Source: Pomphorhynchus laevis | Taxonomy: Eukaryota; Acanthocephala; Palaeacanthocephala; Echinorhynchida; Pomphorhynchidae | Length of the DNA stretch: 64,000 nucleotides | Direction of reading: 5' to 3' | Assembly: GCA_012934845.2 (NCBI GenBank) | Contig: WNNJ02003664.1 | Location: forward strand, 186,001 to 250,000 | Part shown: in pieces, positions 22,401 to 33,918 of the stretch | Numbering within the stretch: the first letter of the stretch is position 1 | Layout of the letters: each line of letters begins with the position of its first letter | The notes under the pieces: generated by a model | Seen by the model: only the letters and a program-made list of their open reading frames with translations | Database searches by the model: none | Told to the model about the DNA's origin: nothing | Position numbers and translations under genes: made by a program

Positions 22401-22594
22401 TCAAATGATGATACCATTCCGCGTGAATTTTTAGTAATCATATAGAGGAGGACTAGCAGAGTCCTCCTCTGCATCCAGCAGTGGGAGGGAACTAGCACTG
22501 ATGAGTCATAGTGATGACGAAACGGCAGTCGTCATTCTTTCGCGTCGGCTTATATGATAACTAAAAAATTCACGCGGAATGGTATCATTATTTG
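22401..22594. repeat. 194 bp terminal-inverted-repeat element (hammerhead family, copy 2)
   Basis: Inverted ends of about 44 bp, beginning TCAAAT and containing ATTCCGCGTGAATTTTT, are almost identical at 22401-22444 and 22550-22594. Inside lie CUGAUGA (22498-22504), a perfect 5 bp stem II (22505-22518) and GAAA (22519-22522). However, the 5' half of stem I is inverted relative to copies 1 and 3 and stem III lacks its partner, so this ribozyme is incomplete. Confidence 0.75.
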
Positions 22595-22751
22595 AGAAGA
22601 GAAGTAAGCCGATATAAGGATACCTTGCGCTGGCATTTGCCAGTGCTTTTGCTAATGATTCAATTTGGTGAAGCTGTAGTGCTAATTCAGCACTGTAGAT
22701 GATGTTACTAGAAATTTTCTAGTACATCATGCACTTGATTCATTCGTTGAT
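22595..22751 (+). repeat. Hairpin-rich segment upstream of the hammerhead copy 3
   Basis: Three successive hairpins can be drawn: GCGCTGGCA...TGCCAGTGC (about 22627-22647), GTGCT...AGCAC (about 22679-22693), and ATGATGT...ACTAGAAA/TTTCTAGTACATCAT (about 22699-22729). Such density of strong stems is unusual in this AT-rich DNA. It leads directly into the ribozyme at 22752. Confidence 0.5.
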
Positions 22752-22830
22752 TGTCGTCTGCTAGTCCTCATCTGCATCCAGCAATGGGAGGAAACTGGTA
22801 CTGATGAGTCATAGTGACGACGAAACGGCA
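22752..22830 (+). ncRNA. Type III hammerhead ribozyme (copy 3)
   Basis: Stem III is UGUCGU (22752-22757) with ACGGCA (22825-22830), six pairs. The cleavage triplet is GUC with C17 at 22758. Stem I is UGCUAGU (22759-22765) with ACUGGUA (22794-22800) plus a CCUC extension. The core CUGAUGA lies at 22801-22807. Stem II is GUCAU (loop AGUG) ACGAC with one A-C mismatch. GAAA is at 22822-22825. All invariant core residues are present. Stems I and II are closed: type III. Confidence 0.8.
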
Positions 22831-22869
22831 TTCGCCATTCTTTCGCGTCGAGCTTATAAGATTATAAGA

Positions 22870-25346
22870 TTTTATATAATTTATATCAAGTTAAAATTTA
22901 AATTTAAATTAGGACAATTTAAATGATTGAATTAACAAACGTTGTATCTTAATACGAACTTGTTCGAAAATTCTTATATTAAACATTTAGATGTACAAAT
23001 GGCGAAATAAAAAGTTTTAATAATATCAGGTTTTTGTGTATTTTAGATTATGATTATATGTTTAGTTTCTTGTTAAGTTTAGCTTTTAAATATGCAAATG
23101 CTTTAATTGTGCACTGAAATTCTTGATTGTGTAATTTTATTATTTAAAATTGAATTACAAAAATTATTTATTTAAAATTAAAAAAATAATAAATTACATA
23201 AAAATTATTAATTATTTTTTTTAATATTTTAATCTATGTAAAATTGTTTTATAAAAGTAAATACAATAATTTCAATGGATTTCAAGTAAATCAATTTTGT
23301 ATATGCATATTGAATATGCTATAATTCATTTACAAATTACGAATTTAATGTGCCAACAATAAGAATGCAAACGCGTTCCCTATGGGGGATCGATGGTATG
23401 TATCCAACAGTACGGTTGCAAGTGGCTTGGTAAAAAGAGTAATTTAATGTTTATGAAAATATGTAAATAATCTAATTGGCGCGTATTTAAATTATTAAAT
23501 GGAAAACATATTACTTATTAAATAAGTCACGAATAAGATGGTAATTCTCATTTCGTAATTGCTTTCATATTATGATAAATTGCGTGATCGCTTCTTTGAA
23601 TTAAGTCAAAGACTGCTTTAATCCAGTAAATAACTGCGAAAATGAGACAACTTATATATTTTATCCAAACAATGATATCATAATTCTATCGTTTACAAGA
23701 GCAAACTATCTAATGTATTTCACTAGCTGCTGATCATCAGAAAAAGGACAATATGTTCAAGTTGTTGATGAACAAATTGCACGCTTTGTTTTTGATGATG
23801 TTATCAGCAACCTCTTTATCAATATGCAGAAACATTATTTATTAATAAATCCAACCTCTCGCTCTCTCCTAATTATACAATATCTAAAGAATAAGTGAAC
23901 AATCAATTCATATTTTTTATTTATTCAAAAATTGAATTTATGAGAAAGGTAATGTAGATACACTAAGAATAAAAATTGAAATATATCTCTATTATATTAG
24001 TATTGTTTATACTAGATATAAATTAAAAATATAGATAAATAATTATAAATAATTATTTATTATATATTTATCAGAATAAGGAATAGAGGTCATGAGAAGG
24101 AAATGCTATGTTATCAGGTTTCGGAACGTAATCTTCGACCCAACAGCAGCGGGGCCAAATACATGCTAATGACGTATTTCCTACGATGAAATTTGTTTAT
24201 CTAGTATCTTAATAAAGTTAATAAAATGTTGGAAAGTATTTATTTCCATATAAAACGAACGTTTAAAACTATACAAATAAGTTAAAATGAAAAAAATAAT
24301 AAACAATAAAAGTAAAAAAGAATAAAAAAATGAATTTGTTCATATTTTGTTTACATAATAAAATAAATATATAATTATTTAAATAATTATAAATAACGTG
24401 ATTAGCTAACTGAGTCTACTTCGTATTTTATATTATTTATAAATTAAATATAATGCTAAATAAAAATTAAATAATTTAATAATAAATAATAAATAATAAA
24501 TAATTGTTATATAGGATTTTGTATAATTTAAATCAAGTTAAAGCCAAATACATGCAAATGACGTATTTCATCTGATTAAATTTGATTATCTTGTTCAAAT
24601 ATAAAGCATATTGTTTATTATCCATATGTTTCGCTTAATAGCAGAAAAATGTTAATGTCGTATTATTAAAAATTAATGTGAGCATAACTAGGGACCGAGA
24701 TATCACTGTAATTATTAAGAATAAAATCTGTGTCATTTAAATATTAAATACACTATTTAAATTATCATTTGTATATTAAATTTTAAATTACAATGTAAAA
24801 TTATAAAATGATCAAGAAATTATATTAAATTGTCAAACTTTAATATCACATTTTATCACTTGTATTATATGATGTAGGGCATCTATTAGATGATCTAAAG
24901 ATTCTGTAGAGTATTTGTAAAGTATTAGATGATCTGTAGAGTATTTGTAATTTTGAACAGGAATTTTCAGAATGAAGAACTTCCTACCAAATTTGAATAT
25001 TTATATATTAATATGATATTATATAATATATTTCATTATAATAATATTATATTGTAATATAATTTATATGCAAATTAAATAGAATTTAAATATTATAAAT
25101 ATTTTTATTTATAAATAAAATAATGTATATACAAATTATATATTAATATATTATTATATTATATTATAATTTAAATATTATATCTAAACAATTGAAATAT
25201 TTAAATTTGATCATGAATTAGTATTAAAATCTTGTAATTGGAATAAAATAATTACAAAAGCCACATACCCCAAATTTTATAAAATGTTTAAAAACTCAAA
25301 TGTTTTATCTAAAACTTTATAAATAACAACAAAATTATATTTCCAG
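22870..25346. other. AT-rich intergenic region with dispersed repeat copies
   Basis: Copies of the dispersed repeat occur at about 24065-24130 (GGTTTCGGAACG) and 24404-24550 (AGCTAACTGAGTCTAC). A tandem pair of ATTAGATGATCT(A/G)AAG words lies near 24890-24945. No gene is visible. The promoter and first exon of gene 2 should lie just upstream of 25346 but I could not identify them. Confidence 0.45.
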
Positions 25347-28300
25347 ACTACGAAACTGCTTCCATTTATAATCCTAATTTCTTCAGTGGTATGTGAAATG
25401 TTCGAACGGATAATCATACTAAAATCAGACCAGACACATTTAAGCCAGCTAATGAATAAATGTTGGAATGACGGTAAATATGTCGATATCAACGAATCGC
25501 GAAACTGTAAATACTTTCAGACCGATTTATATGGAGAGGTCATAAATGTTCAGGAGATTTACACGCGATATGAACTTGAGCACATTTGTAGGCAATTACT
25601 ATTGAAATATAACAATTCTTATAGACTCTGTGTGGACGACGGTTCAAAGGATAATTATATAGGCAATATTCAACAAGTTCCTTTTACAAAAAATGTGATA
25701 AAGTCTGGTGATGTGAAAAATATCAGCAAACTTCAATTAAAGGTGACAAATTGCCTTCTAATGGGCGAAACATTCGACGTCGTTACAAGAAGATGTAAAG
25801 TATTCAATACAAATGATATATTGAACGGTTCTTTAATGACATCAATTCGACGTACAGTAACATCGCATAAGCCGCTACACCAATTCATCTGGAAAATAAT
25901 CTGTAATAGGATTGACTTAGACTACCAACCCGTATTGAATAGTTGCATTTACAAACGCGGAAAAAGAATTAGTACCGATAAAATTATTGAAATATTTGAT
26001 AGTTTCGAAGAGCGCTATAAACGCTTTCAGTATTGTCTATTCCGCGGACTGATATACAACTCGGAATTTGATAAGCAAAGATGTGTCGTCTTTAATCGTA
26101 CGTTCAATTTTAAGAAATTCAGTAACCAACATAAGCTGCTGTTGGTATTGGTTAAAGAAATGATTTGTGCAAAAATAGCTATGGCGTATCAGCATATAAT
26201 AGATGCTTGTATATCAGTTCGTCCCGAAAATAGGCGTCTGGTTAGGATGTTACCACCTGCGTGTGTAAATTGCAAGTTGAAATTTCTAATTCAAAATAGG
26301 TACCAACACGGACCGGACAATAAACATGCTCATTCTGCAAATGAAGAATTCTGTTTCCACAGAGGATTAAATTATATTGCAGCAAAGGAGCAGTGTGAAA
26401 CATTCAGCAAAAATAATTATAAAGATAATAAAGTGTGGTTGTATCGATATCTACCTTATCTTCAAAAGTTGTTAAGAGCTCACTGCTATGATAATGAAAT
26501 GGCCTACTCTAGCAAATTTAGGATTTGTGTAAATAAATTATATGCTAAAAATATTGAGACAAAAAATGAACGAATGAAGCGATTTCGGACCAGAAAATAT
26601 GAGACAATGAAATTGAAGCAGTGTGTAGTGCGTGGCCTTGACTATGATTATATAAAAGAAGATTGTGTTCGATATCCAGTGACAATTAAATTAAAAGATA
26701 TTCGGTACTATAATGCTCATAAAATAGAGTTTGGCAACATTACCATTTTATAATCTTTAATTCACAATTTTTAAGTTGAATTCAGTATTCATTGCTGCTT
26801 AGAGGTAGCAATAGAGAAAACATAAATAGTGATAATTATTAATATTAATATTTCAACATCAATAGTGATATTATTTCAAAAAATAAAAATAAAAGATGCA
26901 CAACTAGAAATTTAAATAAAATTTATAAAAATTAATGAAATAATAATTAATTATTAATATTAATGAGATCACAAGAAAATCGTAATAATTTTAAAAATGT
27001 GAATTTATTTGAACACATTTAATATCCCACAAAGACTTTGTCCTATTTTAAATGAATTTAAAAATTCATTTTCTGAATGAATTTTTAAATTTTTATAAAT
27101 GAATTTTTAAAATTAATGAAATAATAAAAATTAATTATTAATATTAATGAGATCACAAAAAATCATAATAATCTAAAAATGGTAAATTTATTTGACCACA
27201 TTCTTTATGACCACCATAAAGACTTTGCCCTATTTTAAACGAATTTAAAAATTCATTTTCTGAATGAATTTTTAAAATTAATGAAATAACAAAAATTAAT
27301 TATTAATATTAATGAGATCACAAAAAATCATAATAATCTAAAAATGGTAAATTTATTTGACCACATTTAATATCCCACAAAGACTTGGCCCTATTTTAAA
27401 CAAATTTAAAAATTCATTTTCTGAGTGTTAACTCATTTTCTGAATAGTTTAAATAAACTTGTTAACGTACAATTATTGTTTGGAATCAGAAATATTATGG
27501 AACGATTACAATTGATAATCAGAATAGGAATATATTTGTAAAATACTCGTAACATCATAAGAATAACGTTTAGCATAAGAAGATACTTGTGACACTGATG
27601 GATTTGGAAATTGTAGATGTTACACTTTTGGATGTATCACTTAAGGATGTGGCACTTGTAGATGTAACACATGTGGGTGTGGCACTTGTGGATATGAGAC
27701 TTTTAAATGTAATACTTGTGTCAGTGGCAATTGTGGATCTGAAATGTGTAAACGTGACACCAAAGATGTGGCATCTTTGGATGTGACTCTTTGAAACGTA
27801 ACACTTGTGAATATAACACATGTGGATGTGGCACTTATGGATGAGCCACTTGCATAGGCGACACTTTTGGATGTGACACTTTAGATGTAACACTTGCTAA
27901 TGACACACTTGCGAACGAAACAATAGCAGATGTGAGGGCTTTTAAAATGACGGTTTTGGATTTGGCAATTGTAGATGCGACATATGTGAACGTGACACTT
28001 GTTAATCGTACTTTGTGGAGGTGGTTCTAACACTTGAAGATGTGACACATGCGAATGTGATAACAACAATAATAATTTATTTAAAGTGGTAAATGAGTGC
28101 CAGCTGCACGCTTACGAGTCCAATAACTAGGATGTTGAGATGTATGATTAAAACGATGAAGACGGACGATAATTCGGACGACTGCGTTTACGATGCGTTG
28201 TAGGGGAAGAAGAGTGGATTTACGTGAGTTGGAAAATAGACTAAGACAGTAATCAAGTTTTGAGAAAAGTAGAGTAGATATGAGAGTGATACAAGAAAGA

Positions 28301-31300
28301 AAATCGATCAATCTACGAATTTGACGGAGGTTGCGGATAATCAAGGTAGATGAGCGCACTTTTTCTCTAACGAAAGCTTTAAGTGAAAGTCGGTTGTCGA
28401 AATGGAATTATAAGGAACGAGATTATAATCGAAAGGAAGAATTGTAGAATTTAATGATACGGAGAGAGGTTCTAAGCCGGGGTGTTAAGGAAGAATCCAC
28501 ATTATTTTGGATTTATTAGGATTCAGAGTAAGATAAAGCGAAGAAAGATGATTGAAAATTGAGACAAGACAGTTGTTAGCAGAAACATTAAGATCATGAA
28601 TACGATAAGCAGGATCATGAGCATAGATTAGAATGCCATCAGCATATTGCATAACATGGAAGTTAAATGTATGATAAATTGAAGGAAACTCACCGATAAG
28701 AAGAGCGATAAGCAAGGGGCCTTATACGGAGCCTTGTGGAACTCCGGAAGGGATGGAAGAAGGATGATAAAAAGAAGAGTTAGAACAAACGCGAAAAGTA
28801 CGGTTTGATAGATATGAAGATAATAAAGTTACAGTGGGTAGAGAGAAGTCATAATCATGACGAAGACGATGAAGAAGAATCGAGTGATCGACGATGTCAA
28901 AAGCAGACGATAGATCAAGAGAAACTATGACACTACATAATTTATGATCGCGCGATATGAGAAAGTCGTTATAAACTTTAAAATAAGTAATTTCAATAGA
29001 GTGATTAGAGAGAAAAACAACTTGGCATGGAGGAAATAAGTTGAAGGAAAATAGATATGCATTAACTTGCTTGAGAACAAGACGCTCAAGGAGTTTAAAG
29101 AGGGTTGAGAGAAGTGATATAGGACGGTACAAAGATGGTAGTGAGGGGTCGAGACATTGCTTTTTGAGGAGAGGACGAACAGTGGCGCATTTCCAATTGG
29201 ACGGTAACGTGCGGCTACGGATAGACAAGTTGAACAATGTGGTTAGTAAGGGTGAGATAGATGATCAGATATTTTTAAGCGAGTGAGTGGGAATTGGGTC
29301 AGAAGGATATTTTTATTAGGTAATGACAGAAGAACCGAAGAAACTTCATCTGACGAAACGGGAAGGTGGAATAGCTCTGGGAGGGAAATATTCATAGAAA
29401 AGAGGGGATATAAGGGGAATATGGGAAGCAGAGAAAGTAAATTGGATAGCTTAGATTGTAGATAAGAAGAAAATTCATGAGGATTTATGTTACAAGCGGT
29501 AGGTGATCTTGAAAGAATTGATTTTAAGATTTTCTAATGAAATATAGAGTTGGAAGAGGACTTGAATTGATTTCGCCAAAAGAGAGTACGTTTAGTACGC
29601 ATAAGAATGAGACGGGAACGGTTGAGAGAAAGATAGGAAGCACATAGATTTGTAGGGAGTGAGTTTGGAGAACGTTTAAGAAAGCGATTAAACAAACGAA
29701 AAGTGACAGAGTCGACGTTTAGAAAGACTACAGTCAGAATCGAACCAGGGAGCATGGCGCGAGCGCTGAGAGTGTCGGAGTCGACTAGGCAGAAGTTTAT
29801 TGAGGATCGACGTAAGTTCAGAATCAAACAGAATGCAGAGATCATCGGGAGAGAGATAATTAAGAGAAAGTGGAAAGAGTGAAGAATTGAGTAAGGCAGA
29901 ACAGAAAATAGGGATATCAAGAAGATTCCAGGGTCGACTCCAGTAGCTAATGTTGGAGGTGCAGAAGAGGGATTGGGATCGGGACGAGTAAGAGTAAGAG
30001 TGACAAGAAAATGATCGGACAAACCAGGATCAGTAATTGACAAGGAGGTATAGTCATTGAAGCAGTTGGGAACAGCAATGATGTCGAGAGCACCGCCAAG
30101 AATATGAGTGGGGCTTGTTGAAAGTAATTTATAGTTAAAATCAGAAAAAATATTAGTTAGAGTGATAGAGTCAGATACAGCCGGGCGATCAAGACGAATG
30201 TTAAAGTCACCGAGAACAAAAGAAGGAGTATAAGACAATGAATAGTGAGAAAGAAGATCAGAAATGTCGTTAAAGAACATAGGTGAGATGGTTGTCGAGC
30301 CTGGGCGGTATATAATCACAATTCCATAAGGAAAGGAGTTTATAATCTGTGTATGAGTAATTTGAACGAAGTGTAATGGATGTTAGCGTTAATTTTATGC
30401 AAAGACGTTGGGTGACGAGCATTGGCAACAATACCGCCATGGTTAGAAGCAATAGATGTGGTAGAGACAATTGGACGAGCTGATTCAACTAGAGAACAAC
30501 CAGAGAGACATAGACGACGAATAGCAAGATCGTCAGAGTCAGAGTGCCATAATTCGGTAATGCAGAGAATATCGATAGATAATTGATCGAAGATGCCAAG
30601 GAGCAGATCAGCTTTATGAAGAATGGAGCGAGTGTTAAAAAGACTAAGACGAAAAGTATGTTCAGGAGCGAGATCGACTGGCAAAGAAGACTGGAGGGAG
30701 AGACGGAACGCCATCGGATTTTTGGCCTCGTGTGTACGACGTGAAAATTTCCGTTGATTTGATGGATCGATAAGGATGACTCGCCACTTGTTTCACGTCG
30801 ATGTTTCTCAATGCGAGCAAAATTGAGTTGGGCAATATTAGAAGGGGAGCGGTCAGGATAGATACGACAAGTAGATGAGGTGGTAAGTTTAAAACGTTGG
30901 GAGAGTACCAAGGAAGCATGTGAACTATGTCGGAAAAAAATTTTAGGAGTGGAGGTGAGATGATTGGATTTTGTGGATTTGTTTAAATGAATCAAAGATA
31001 CAGGATCGATATTATTAAAAAAAGGATGAATTATCATCAGGAATAATGGTTGCTAGGATAGACCTGAAAGCAGATACTTCATCATCGAGGCGAGATTGTG
31101 GAGAAGCAGATTTGGGAAGCTTTAAGTTAGATATGATAATAAAGCGGTCGCTCGAAGGAAAACGATTACGTGGATGTGGTGGACTAACATAGCTGGTAAG
31201 AGTAGAGGCAGAAGAGCAGATAGAATTGGGAATAGCAGGGTTGCTCGATGGAGATTGAAGATAAGTTGGAGCATGTGTGACAGAAGTGGAGTGTTGAATC

Positions 31301-33918
31301 GGTTGATCGGAGAAGTTACTGGAGATGATTTTGAAGGAAGGATGTAAATTATTGAGAAGTGATACGGAAGAGGTAGAGTAAGGAGTACGTGAAGCAAAGA
31401 AAGAAGTAGGAGATGTATTTAGATGGGGGAGAAATAGGAAAAAGGATGTACGAGGTGAACAGCATTAATATTTCTCTTGCTAGGATGATGAAGATGAATG
31501 GAAGTTTTATCGTAAGTTGAACGAGGAGTGTGTGCAACGAAGGTTCAAGAATGGGATTATATGATGCAAAGTCTGGTGTTGATGCGAGGGAAACGTCAAA
31601 AACAGTATCGGTCTGAGTAGTCGTATGTGAGACAAAAGTGGAGGAGCATTATAGCTGTGAAAGTTTTGATGATTCCCAAAAGCCACTGTAAACGTTTACT
31701 TTGATGCACCAACCGTTCAGATGTTTTTACTCGAACAAGTGTCCATACTTCACAATCTTTACAATCGCATCGAACTTTTAAACTTGTATAACGATCATTG
31801 CATTCCGATGTGGAAGATGCGAGATCAGCAACGGGTATTTAAGATCGAGATATTCTAGGCACGATCTTTTATCGAGATATTAAGCACAATCCGCGAGCGT
31901 AGCGAGTGGAACTGACAGGTAAAATCTGGAACTGACAGTTAAAATCTGGAACTGACAGGTAAAATCTGGAACTGACAGGTAAAATCTGGAACTGACAGGA
32001 AAAATCTGGAATGTATGTTATGATCTCATAAACTTTTTTATGTGACGCTTTTGTATGTGACGCCTGTAAATGTGAAGCTTATTCTGTGTGATACTTGTAG
32101 ATGTGAAATAGACAAGTGTAAAAGGGTGTGAAACTTGTCGATGTAACCCTTATAGGTGTGTTACCAGTAGATATGACACATTTTGATGTGACGTTTATTC
32201 CGTGTGTCACTTGTAGATTTTCACTTGTTAATGTGACCCTTGTGGATTTACACTTGCGGATGTGCCACTCGTAGATACCACACTTTTGAGTGCACTTGAA
32301 AATTTATATATTTGTTTTATTATCCCTGCTTTAAATATTATTTCAACTTAATAATTTAAATTGCTTCAATTTATTTCTTATATTTAGTTAACATTATATA
32401 ATGAAATGTGATTATGATGGAATTGTCGACATTTGCGAAAATAAAACAACCTAAAATTAACGAACTAAATACTACATAAATTTAGAATTAAGAATATAAA
32501 AGCCCTATAATATACATATGTCAATATTAAAACCGTAAGTTTAAAATTAAATGCTTTTCAATACAGCTAAGTAGCTGTATTATATAGTTGTAATATCTAT
32601 CTATTACAACTTAAATAGTTGTAATATATAGGAAGCTATTTTCAAATGTAATTATGGTTTGGTAATGGGTTGTAAAAACATCTATTCCAGAGAAATACAA
32701 ATTGAGTATGCATGTTTATTGCAGCAAAATCAATATATTAAGAGATTGAAAGTATGTCTGCCATCAAATGGAAAAATGTCAAATATCACCAAAACCTATA
32801 ATTACTCGAAATCGGAGTTAGAAGAGATGAGAGACCGTACTATAGAATCAGCATGCAACAATAATCAATTATACTATCATCCAACAATAAAGATATGTAT
32901 TAAGGAGCGAATAGATAAGATGCAAAACGTTCAAAAATTAGATTATGAAAGATTACGTGAAGAGCATTGTAAAAGTGATGGAAGATATTACAACACTTTG
33001 GCTGATGAATGTATACGGACGGACTTGATACAAAAGAGTCACGCAATGAGAGTATTTCAGATACGGGAAATGTGTACATATTCTAATCTTGAATACGATG
33101 ATGAATTACAGTTATGCGTTATGAAACGGACAGCTTACGAGAAAGCAATGCCAGCGATTCCAATTATTACCTCTAAAACGAAACAATATGGTAGACTTAT
33201 TTGCTTGAGGGCAGGTATGGACTTCGAGGAATTTTCTGAGCAATGTATTCATTTCGACGATACTGAAAGAATGCGACAGTTGAGAAGGGTTTTGCAAAAT
33301 TATATTGATATATTTTTCGATAAGTTTTGTAAAATTAGCAATCTCCACTACAGCAAACTGTATGGATTCTGCATTGATGATTCAGGTCTAATTCATCTTG
33401 AAGATTATAAGCAAGTAAATACGAAGATAAGTGGTAAACTATACAGAGGCAATGAGGAATATAATAGGCACCTATGTTTCATGCATGGTCTACAAGCTGT
33501 CGTCAACCTTCTAACAACAAGCTGTGAAGAATTCCCTGCTTATGCGGGTGCGAATGTCTTGCGAGCAAGATACTCGCAAAATCGTAGACAGTACATTTTG
33601 AGCAGATGTCCAGTGTATTCTGAGTACAACGACGATTTGGGATTTTGTATTAGACGAACACCAAAGCAAATGGCGATTATAACTAGGAGTAAGGGTCACC
33701 GTTCTGAAGTAGACCTTGATAAAATATGCTGTCTTCAGAATGGACTTGATTACAATGAGATAACAACCAATTGCCAGCAATTTCAGATTAGGCCAACATT
33801 TCGTGAAATACGAAAATATTACGGAAAATTTACATACACGATAGATTATTTATTCCGGTTATACTGTAAAAAACTAAACAGATATATTCATCCTGTAAGT
33901 CTTCTCTGTGTAAAGTGA
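25347..33918 (+). CDS. Secreted two-cysteine-module protein (gene 2), split by a 6 kb insertion
   Basis: Paralogue of gene 1 with the same 19 modules in the same alternating order. The exon begins after the acceptor TTTCCAG (25340-25346) with TTKLLPFIILISSVV, a signal-peptide core; as in gene 1 the start codon must lie in an upstream exon, not found. Modules 1-9 lie at 25347-26728 and modules 11-19 at 32691-33918. Module 10 is interrupted between 26728 and 32691. Splicing 26729-32690 (GTTTGG...ATTCCAG) keeps frame and gives HKIEEIQIEYAC, where gene 1 has HKTEQLIHAC. Without splicing, the first part stops at 26753 after 455 residues. Both halves are free of stops over about 870 codons together, so either the insertion is spliced or it is very recent. 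The donor is a poor match to the usual GTAAGT or GTAATT seen here. No catalytic domain is recognisable. Confidence 0.7.
26935..27440. repeat. Three tandem copies of a unit of about 165-190 bp
   Basis: The unit contains AATTAATTATTAATATTAATG, AGATCACAA, AATTTATTTGA and CTATTTTAAA. Copies start near 26935, 27110 and 27280. They lie inside the gene 2 insertion. Confidence 0.8.
27583..28068. repeat. 18 bp-type minisatellite, left block
   Basis: Degenerate head-to-tail copies of ACTTGTGGATGTGACACT-like units. The plus strand can be read as repeats of a VDVTL-like hexapeptide over about 65 codons. The same repeat resumes at 32030-32290, beyond a LINE, so one array was probably split by the LINE insertion. 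Confidence 0.8.
28075..31640 (-). mobile_element. CR1/L2-like LINE, copy 1, degraded
   Basis: Read on the minus strand from about 31640: an ORF1 region rich in Ser/Pro; an APE-type endonuclease (LFNTRSILHKADLLLGIFD, IDILCITELWHS, about 30300-30714); a further endonuclease part with VLGDFNIRLDRP and SDHFLVTLTLT (about 30000-30250); and a reverse transcriptase (about 28490-29240) with RPISLLSTLFKLLERLVL, SAFDIVDHSILLHRL, SGVPQGSV and MQYADGILIYAHD. The palm YADD has become YADG. The tail has LDYCLSLFSNS and LLPLQRIVNAVVRII. Several frame changes and stops separate these blocks, so it is inactive. Its architecture and order match the copy at 59440-63050. It interrupts a minisatellite within gene 2. 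Confidence 0.85.
31907..32012. repeat. 20 bp tandem repeat, about five copies
   Basis: Near-identical head-to-tail units of CTGGAACTGACAGGTAAAAT, located just before the right minisatellite block. Confidence 0.95.
32030..32290. repeat. 18 bp-type minisatellite, right block
   Basis: Continuation of the GATGTGAC/ACTTGT array of 27583-28068, on the other side of the LINE. Confidence 0.75.

Noticed and set aside
22498-22535. Type I reading of the copy 2 hammerhead (ACG, loop GCAGU, CGU, C)
   Set aside because: A 3 bp stem III can be drawn, but no stem I pairing exists and copy 3 differs exactly at these bases; the type III reading of the family is better.
27570-27893. Open frame of 107 codons with KCHIHKC-like repeats
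   Set aside because: It is simply the 18 bp minisatellite read on the minus strand.
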